From: Ministeria vibrans ATCC 50519
Lineage: Eukaryota > Opisthokonta > Filasterea
Assembly: GCA_943704425.1 (NCBI GenBank)
Contig: CALSCP010000837.1
Coordinates: forward strand, 42,065-63,856
Length of the DNA: 21,792 nt
Direction: 5' to 3'
Of this stretch, positions 20,601 to 21,792 are shown one piece after another (within the stretch, counting starts at the first letter, position 1; every line of letters starts with the position of its first letter). The translations under genes and the position numbers were made by a program. The notes beneath the pieces were generated by a model. It worked only from the letters and a program-made list of their open reading frames with translations. It did no database searches and had not been told where the DNA came from.

Positions 20601-21792
20601 AGTTGTGAAGGGAGACGGAGATAACCGAGGGACCGTACTTGACGGCGACACCAATGTTGCACGAGGCGTAGAGAGAGCCGCAGCGATCCATGCGCGCCTG
20701 GACGACGAAGAAGCTATCGGGCGAGCGAACGAGGTAATGATCGCCGGCGCCCATGTAGGCATAGTTGGTGACGTCGAAGGAGGAGTAGTGCGGGTCACCC
20801 CACGAGCGGCACTGGAAGGGGTAGGCGGAGACAACGTTGACCGAGACGAGACGGTTGGCAATGCCCGAGACGTACGGGGCGTTGTCGGCGCTCAAGACGG
20901 AGGCGGTGATGACAAACGACGAGGCGCCGACGTGGTAGGCGGCGCGGTGCACGGCACAAACCTCCTGGGGAATGTCCCAGTTGGAGGCGTCAAAGTCCAG
21001 GTTGCAGTGAGTAAGGTAGACGTAGGCGGAGCCGCCGTTGGCGAGACTGACGGTGACTGACCCGGCGGGCTGGGTGGCGAGGCGCACGTTGAAGCAACCA
21101 CGAGGCTGGTTGGCCGGGATGTCGAGCTGACCGGGCGACACGAGGATGCCAGGCGTCACGTCGGAGTAGAGGTAGTCGACGGGCACGACGACGTTGGAGC
21201 CGGTGATGCCGGGGCCGGTCCAGAAAAGCTTCCATGCGGCGTGCTGGGCCTCGTCGTAGTACTCAAAGACGATGGCAACCTTGACACCGGCGACAAGATG
21301 GATGCTGGCGGAGGTCGCCTCGGAGTACGAGTGCTCGCCCCAGTTGTCGATGACGAGAACGCCGTTGATGTAGACGCGCGAGCCGTCGTCGGAGCCGGCA
21401 GTGAAGGTGTAGTAGCCCGAGGTGGGCACCTGAATGGAGCCCGAGTAGCTGATGGAGAAGCCATCGACGTAGCCGTAGATGGAGCCGGTGCCAATGTCGC
21501 GGTCGACGTTGGGCTCGACGGTGACAATGCCGGCGCTGCCCGAGAGGTCCTTGTTGTCGAAGAAGGACGCCTGCAGACCGTGGCCAAGCCAAAAGTCAAT
21601 GGTGACTGTTTCGCTTGTGCCCACGACGTAGTTGTAGTCGTCGGACGCCGTAATGGTAAGTGTGAACAGGAAGGAGTCGCGCGCGTCGACACTTTGCGTG
21701 GCACGGAACGACAGTGCCTGCTCAATGTACCAGGGATGCGTGTCGTCAAAGGTCACCGACGACGTGATGGGCGTAATGGCATGGTTGCCACC
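5686..21792 (-). CDS. Giant PA14/vWD/IPT/EGF-repeat type-I membrane protein (5' partial)
   Basis: One uninterrupted frame runs from the window edge to TGA at 5686-5688 (5368 visible residues). The edge codon is not a start, so the signal peptide and true N-terminus are missing. Order (visible-fragment numbering): PA14 (73-210), beta-sandwich segment (212-322), vWD (326-497), Cys-rich C8-like segment (593-662), EGF (662-689), IPT/TIG (694-782), CGDG cysteine repeat (783-822), 41 EGF modules, a 107-residue non-EGF module, 67 EGF modules, a short Ser/Gly/Ala linker, one transmembrane helix followed by ARRRKS, and a 241-residue cytosolic tail. The array is mostly calcium-binding type, with (D/N)-(I/V)-(N/D)-E-C at module starts. 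The layout suggests a very long adhesion receptor: a globular head on an EGF stalk about 4,100 residues long. It lacks LNR, ankyrin or kinase domains, so it is not Notch or an EGF-receptor kinase. It is intronless over at least 16.1 kb, unlike its neighbours. The ligand is unknown. Confidence 0.93.
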   Translation of the reverse strand, partial: GGNHAITPITSSVTFDDTHPWYIEQALSFRATQSVDARDSFLFTLTITASDDYNYVVGTSETVTIDFWLGHGLQASFFDNKDLSGSAGIVTVEPNVDRDIGTGSIYGYVDGFSISYSGSIQVPTSGYYTFTAGSDDGSRVYINGVLVIDNWGEHSYSEATSASIHLVAGVKVAIVFEYYDEAQHAAWKLFWTGPGITGSNVVVPVDYLYSDVTPGILVSPGQLDIPANQPRGCFNVRLATQPAGSVTVSLANGGSAYVYLTHCNLDFDASNWDIPQEVCAVHRAAYHVGASSFVITASVLSADNAPYVSGIANRLVSVNVVSAYPFQCRSWGDPHYSSFDVTNYAYMGAGDHYLVRSPDSFFVVQARMDRCGSLYASCNIGVAVKYGPSVISVSLHNSYPVVYVHGNYLASNIVIRSVSSIETQIELPDGSYVNVMSHQWSGGWYLNIMVEVSGAFANCVYGLCGVPNGNSGDDLTKPDGTLATNAVAFGSSWLAPHSESLFYYPTATVPTLSLPCGQSVSHQYYTPPEAYGLHPCAGSSTPYTGVVTNVWHQICATTNYCNPPTTPYTFTPVPPNYTPTWPNNHVQTTATATCSSYFLTGPFAQACIGIGFDTQMFYHSCIYDAQVCGCQTYAQQTLVAFYSACNHYAHTHSVTYPPMLHCPHFCSGHGSCSGAGVCSCDSGWGGYDCSNYIGGHPTANSVVPGYGSDIYEDGVVLVLGANYYASNTYTCHFNGLQVQALYVSYWQIACKVPAALAFGQVSLIIQHGSSVVASFPNYFRFIGCGDGILTPSLGEACDEGSSASIECTATCQCSPGFTGARCLTNINDCPPINPCQNGGTCVDGVGTFTCQCVPGFTGQNCEENINNCDPNPCNAVGSLNCIDQVNTYSCACAPGWTGRDCEVEINECASYPCSFAGTANCQNLIDRFVCSCNPGFTGLYCEENINDCQPFPCFASGTAQCIDGVTSYVCACKPGWTGVLCEENINECYPSPCDQYGTLQCLDGVNSFVCDCKPGYTGVLCSTNKNECASNPCQNNAYCQDLVNGYLCFCPNGFTGAQCQTNINECASNPCDAVGTKPNGCDDHVNGYTCDCRDGYTGRHCDNNVNECDSYPCHYGATCVDSIDSYVCECFPGFTGVHCETNVNECASNPCQNGAYCHDLINGYVCNCVAGYTGEHCQTDINECVSSPCKFEGTCNDHVNGYSCTCRAGFTGIHCETNVNECASAPCRNYGTCRDLIDGFECDCPAGFTGTYCGVNINECDPTACSNPGTLQCLDGINSHVCDCKPGYTGIRCEFNINDCYPDPCFRPGTAGCHDGIASYVCECQSGHTGVHCETNINECASVPCHHYGTCVDLVNGYECTCPPGYTGVHCETDVNDCDPSPCALYGTTACVDLVNDFRCDCDSGFTGRLCETNVNECGSNPCHHYGAIRCDDAVDGYTCACRPGYVGTHCEINTNECASSPCHNGGSCLDGINSYLCVCVPGYEGSNCETNTNECAAYPCDNAGTCHDGIDSYTCTCLPGYTGVTCQTNINECASNPCEVGAPCYDLVNGYSCNCPPGFVGFNCETNVNECASNPCLNNGICIDGIDSLTCNCPPGFRGPFCQTNIDECYPNPCNYFGTHTCLDGINSYSCVCLPGFTGTLCDININECHSLPCNYHGTSGCVDGVNHYSCTCKPGWTGVQCETNINECDPTPCNIIGTYGCDDGIDSFVCNCKTGWTGIHCEYNTNECMSNPCSGHGAYRCIDGIASYICDCKPGFTGTHCEENINECASAPCVNGATCVDAVNGYTCTCITGFVGSHCEVNVNECRFEPCRNGGTCNDGINSFTCDCLPGFSGVLCQTDIEECASNPCQNNGFCVDRVNGYECVCQIGFTGVLCQTNINECVSQPCSNGATCEDLINRYRCHCAYGFAGTQCEINVNECAGAPCLNGASCVDLVASYRCDCAPGFNGIHCEHNINECASNPCASGATCHDLDNGYICQCPPGFTGVHCETNVNECASNPCVSTGSTYCEDLSNGFLCHCKAGYTGTLCQTDINECDPRPCQNGGTCTDGINSFVCTCNPGYEGGVCEINTNECASAACHAPGTDHCVDNIASYVCICKLGWTGPYCHVNINECASVPCNQVGGSCTDLIDGYRCDCNAGWTGLLCEQNINECESSPCAAGGLCIDRVNGFTCDCAPGFSGARCEIQINECFSSPCNQYGTRQCQDYVNGYSCDCLQGWTGTHCETNIDDCNPSPCSPAGTANCFDGINSAFCQCLPGFTGGHCETNIDDCAHNPCDNTGSVICVDGIASYECVCKSGFQSQDCSVNINECSSLPCRNGGTCNDYVASYSCSCPAGFTGTHCENEDFCHSNPCQNQGTCSSHHYGYSCRCTTGYGGLDCERNLEECASYPCRNSGTCVDGFGSFTCQCPRYFTGIHCETETIQIQPILEFPATCAWDQDENAHKGDCETTWGYHNHAGAQTIFAGPDNEFMPNPTDRGQTTSFQYGRVHSAFVVRARCADFPQTWSVSSRSDTATTSHLTMNCGICGGCRNGGYCVSGQCVCVNGYTGDACHVKPDICDPNPCHTGTCLLNGYGGYYCSCPHGFSGYHCETNIDDCAYPSPCSHVGTLTCHDLIADYQCECKAGWTGRACNININECASNPCSHDGTEPFGCLDYAGGYTCRCKFGYTGARCEILANACVSSPCVNGGACHVDLSGLGFYCTCPSGFTGYTCGGDINECLSSPCMHGTCTDLAGGYSCACLPGYYGSTCSHSVDECASDPCPGHSDCIDLHLGYVCVCHSGYSSNCVAPSPAVCTTYNPCAHGAICTLQGYQAHCTCTPGWTGPHCDVPIDMCSTSPCYGSSTCHGYHNGYYCSCPPGWTGTYCQYDINECLSYPCAHGSTCTDGNNGYTCTCAPGYTGTNCQYPIAACYGHPCLNGANCHDYYTHYVCQCAAGFTGLHCETNINECASTPCHNGGTCFDEINGYTCECVPGFCSHDCSEQVNECASNPCQSYGTCIDGHNSFTCVCPAGLTGVVCEVNIDECASSPCMGGYCVDGFNSYSCHCLTGYTGTNCDVDIDDCASNPCLNYGTCVDLFNAYYCQCRPGYEGHLCQVSTNECASNPCQYGGTCVDQHLGYYCICPYGHGGHHCSSDVNQCDSNPCKYGSTCIDGQYSFTCMCAPGFTGPTCHLPDVCASQPCQSGGTCAVVNHYQYLCTCVQGTYGANCEHQENECVSHPCQNGATCVDQHFGYSCLCQPGWEGSDCSIERNECVSMPCQHGGTCVDHFNGYSCQCAPGYTGYYCEVNINECASHPCSYVGTQGHCMDQINSFFCPCRPGYTGPTCSVDINECASTPCQNGGTCSDHVNGYTCACAPGFQGLECQTNINECAHYQCLNGATCVDGINSFVCQCAHGYTGTYCADNIAECYSYPCQNGGTCFDYIGGYNCACVLGYVGNNCETNYNECHNYPCQNGGTCTDLVNAFSCECAPGWTGSTCTVNVDECASNPCQNVATCHDLVNGYTCQCAPGYEGTHCETDINECASNPCQNSGYCVDKVNHFVCMCAPGFTATRCEVNIDECASNPCLNGATCKDAINGYACMCAPGFYGVHCETDVNECASNPCINHGTCVDVVNGFECRCPSGYVGRRCEVNFDECLSNPCQHEGDCVDHVDGYTCECESGYTGTHCEVNINECNSYPCQNGGSCFDGIDNYLCYCKPGFAGNNCQTDVNECASNPCQNGATCNDHVNAYSCTCAPGWEGRDCTINTNECMSYPCSHYATCFDGVNGYRCECKSGFTGVHCEEDIEECASLPCQNGATCYDGPLAYLCVCVDGFTGTLCETNINECSSNPCQNGATCVDGVNGYTCDCVPGYNGLYCQFNIYECNSHPCQNGATCIDGINEYTCNCVPGYTGVNCQTDIDECASNPCQHDGSCTDLVNMYACSCVVGYTGADCQTNIDECVSAPCLNGATCNDQVNSYSCTCAPGFTGVHCEINIDECASSPCHHGGDCFDGRNGYLCVCRPGFTGGHCETNIDDCVSGPCVNGGTCLDGVLSHTCACVPGFTGYACETNIDECASNPCQYLGTCTDGIDGYTCRCKFGFSGPNCETNDDECASTPCLNGASCCDNINGYECHCASGWSGVHCEINVNECSSTPCQNGATCHDAIDGYSCECASGWTGVHCDINVDECASSPCNPIGCDACVDRVDAFYCPCHPGFTGARCETDIDECASNPCVNGATCYDHVNLFECQCIPGYTGRHCETDINECEVDKYGQGPCRNGGHCNDLLNRFTCECVPGFTGATCETMVVECASNPCHNAATCYDRINGYQCVCILGFTGTHCETNINECSSNPCQNGGHCYDQVNYYLCTCQAGYTGTHCETDINECASNPCRNGGTCYDHINGYTCTCLPGYTGTQCWTDTNECASYPCQNYGTCVDDVDGYACNCVPGYTGANCETNINECSSAPCQNYGTCVDHVNSFTCTCRPGFSGVLCETNINECASNPCHNQGHCYDGVNGYTCTCAPGFEGIHCETNINECASYPCKNGATCHDHVNSYTCECRPGYAGEFCMDNIDECASNPCLNGGYCVDGIASWTCVCPSGWKGIQCQIDIDECASFPCLNWGTCHDAIDGYTCACQDGYTGTHCQTDINECASQPCQNGGACSDHVNSYSCTCQPGWEGVNCQTNTNECASYPCNHHGTCNDGINSFTCSCQAGYTGTNCETDINECMSYPCLNGGYCVDLVNAYRCSCRAGFTGEHCQTNINECASAPCENGGTCHDEVNGFRCECNALWTGTTCTVVDMCSSNPCQNGGSCMSTHSGTAYYCHCAFGSSGSLCENNADDCASSPCPLGSNCVDKVGSFSCECPHGKTGSDCTQTDFCYGVTACANGATCVNGASAYSCACADGYDGAHCTNNVDDCGAHACQNGATCVDGLNQYTCTCAPGFAGVRCSVNIDDCVAQPCQNGGTCVDGANTYTCTCAPGFEGTTCSKAVNQCSTNPCSNGGTCVSNGASYSCTCAPGFNGVHCQTNINECASQPCHAVYGTCIDGANSFTCQCVAGITGSLCTINIDECASQPCQNGGTCTDGIDEFTCACVAGFGGVTCAESTNVGAGGNTGAASSASGSSAGLVIGVIVAVIALLLLIVLLVAARRRKSAREEAAAAGASSEDAAAWAQRSGDGWTQGALYAKDGSSASADGNMGLVGSAGIVPAGVAAYSDQDEASATSLRSYSSASSLVDGRVSSAEGSTRAAVRRTGSSQSARRLGAAGGQSAVLDIAAASGSFHRAGRKAGVEGAEDAIGASDINSMISDEDVQVKTHTEERVLDDGTIEVVETTETVRTRSELVDGDHITHTTTRRPSIKADATLDNPLPGSVYGDGFEDDDSMVGESRL
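5689..6411 (-). other. Cytosolic tail with possible PDZ-binding C-terminus
   Basis: The tail has 241 residues. An Ala/Ser/Gly-rich first part includes [14 protein letters not shown] and [11 protein letters not shown], likely phosphorylation-prone. Then comes a distinct Thr/Glu/Val-rich strip ([19 protein letters not shown], then [11 protein letters not shown]). The acidic end closes with ESRL, which fits a class I PDZ ligand (S/T-x-hydrophobic). No kinase, ankyrin or SH2/SH3 domain is visible. Confidence 0.8.
6412..6483 (-). other. Single transmembrane helix
   Basis: A run of about 23 hydrophobic residues ([20 protein letters not shown] plus VAA) is preceded by a Ser/Gly/Ala linker and followed by RRRKS, a stop-transfer signal. 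This sets a type-I topology with the EGF array outside. Confidence 0.95.
6550..14202 (-). repeat. EGF array 2: 67 modules
   Basis: The first module is short (CRNGGYC to DACHVKP), then 66 EGF modules follow, averaging about 38 residues. Most are of the compact form [12 protein letters not shown]...[13 protein letters not shown]. Long-loop variants are rare here. Three modules carry a seventh cysteine, and one near 8990-9075 has a longer first loop ([11 protein letters not shown]). The last modules near the membrane lose the strict NEC start. Confidence 0.92.
14203..14523 (-). other. Non-EGF module interrupting the EGF array
   Basis: This is 107 residues with few cysteines. Key segments are [48 protein letters not shown] and [13 protein letters not shown]. 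The order WGY..N, DRGQ.T.F..GR, F.V, W, TAT resembles a small beta-rich module I have seen in bacterial and protist secreted proteins. I cannot attach a family name to it. Confidence 0.7.
14524..19311 (-). repeat. EGF array 1: 41 modules
   Basis: By eye I count 41 tandem EGF modules averaging 38.9 residues. Many have a longer second-to-third cysteine loop of the C...GT..C kind (for example [27 protein letters not shown]), clustered in modules 2-7, 12-16, 21-24 and 36-38. Most begin NEC or NDC after an Asn-Ile/Val, consistent with calcium binding. Modules 39-41 drift ([16 protein letters not shown]) before the non-EGF module. Confidence 0.92.
19327..19809 (-). other. EGF, IPT/TIG domain and CGDG cysteine repeat
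   Basis: [20 protein letters not shown] is an EGF of the tenascin/teneurin type. Next comes an IPT/TIG fold ([18 protein letters not shown], then [11 protein letters not shown]). Then [17 protein letters not shown] leading to CTATCQC matches the CGDG...E.CD.G cysteine repeat seen in myxobacterial and protist surface proteins. It ends in [10 protein letters not shown], half an EGF, leading into the array. Confidence 0.75.
19807..20817 (-). other. vWD domain followed by Cys-rich C8-like segment
   Basis: [13 protein letters not shown] opens the vWD domain. [16 protein letters not shown] is the calcium-loop and closing motif, followed by FGSSWL as in other vWD domains. After a Pro/Thr/Tyr-rich stretch, [14 protein letters not shown] and [13 protein letters not shown] fit the cysteine spacing of C8 domains. 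In animals, vWD-C8 pairs mediate multimer formation or matrix binding. Confidence 0.83.
20827..21157 (-). other. Beta-sandwich linker, Calx-beta-like motif
   Basis: The segment runs from [12 protein letters not shown] through [19 protein letters not shown] and [17 protein letters not shown]. The pattern of LxFxxxNWxxPQxV after a VTVSLxxG strand is common in Calx-beta/Ig-like repeats of bacterial and protist surface proteins. It fills the space between PA14 and vWD. Confidence 0.55.
21163..21576 (-). other. PA14 domain of the giant protein
   Basis: Signature segments are GLQASFFDN at the start, [20 protein letters not shown] in the middle and [16 protein letters not shown] near the end. PA14 is a beta-barrel often used for carbohydrate binding in fungal and protist surface proteins. 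The paired Asp residues in GSDDGS fit a calcium/glycan-binding PA14. The roughly 70 visible residues before it contain ITASDDYNY but no domain I recognise. Confidence 0.88.

Noticed and set aside
5686-21792. Notch receptor
   Set aside because: The EGF modules are Notch-like, but there are no LNR modules, heterodimerisation domain or ankyrin repeats, and the head has PA14/vWD/IPT.

Overview
The window reads as nuclear DNA from a unicellular eukaryote. Support for this comes from GC-rich coding sequence, short AT-rich or microsatellite-filled spliceosomal introns (52-234 bp, several with GTACG-type donors), CH and filamin domains, and a giant EGF/PA14/vWD membrane protein. The domain set would suit a protist near animals (Holozoa or another obazoan), but I cannot fix the taxon from the sequence. 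All three protein genes lie on the minus strand, head to tail, so the window is read here from high to low coordinates.

Region 5686-21792 (minus) is one uninterrupted open frame of 5368 visible codons, open at the right edge of the window. It encodes most of a giant type-I surface protein. In order it has a PA14 domain, a beta-sandwich linker, a vWD domain with a Cys-rich C8-like segment, one EGF, an IPT/TIG domain, a CGDG cysteine repeat, 41 EGF modules, a 107-residue non-EGF module, 67 more EGF modules, one transmembrane helix, and a cytosolic tail of about 240 residues ending in ESRL. The N-terminus and signal peptide lie outside the window.

Region 5229-5685 is intergenic. It carries a CT-rich tract and a diverged repeat of about 72 bp. 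Region 4080-5228 (minus) is a five-exon classical short-chain dehydrogenase/reductase (SDR) of 271 residues with an intact catalytic tetrad. Region 3883-4079 is a short AT-rich intergenic gap.

Region 1-3882 (minus) is the most unusual locus. A single spliced gene encodes a filamin-type actin-binding domain (CH1-CH2), five filamin-like Ig repeats in an A-B-A-B-A pattern, and then, in the same exon and with no intervening Met or stop, a complete BDH2/DHRS6-like NAD-dependent SDR. The last exon, expected to encode the final few residues, lies beyond the left edge. Its intron holds two different tandem repeats (1-210).

The genes do not form a pathway. The two SDRs are neighbours but differ strongly in family and predicted cofactor. 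The main novelty is the actin-crosslinker/dehydrogenase fusion. The roughly 108-EGF adhesion-type receptor comes second.
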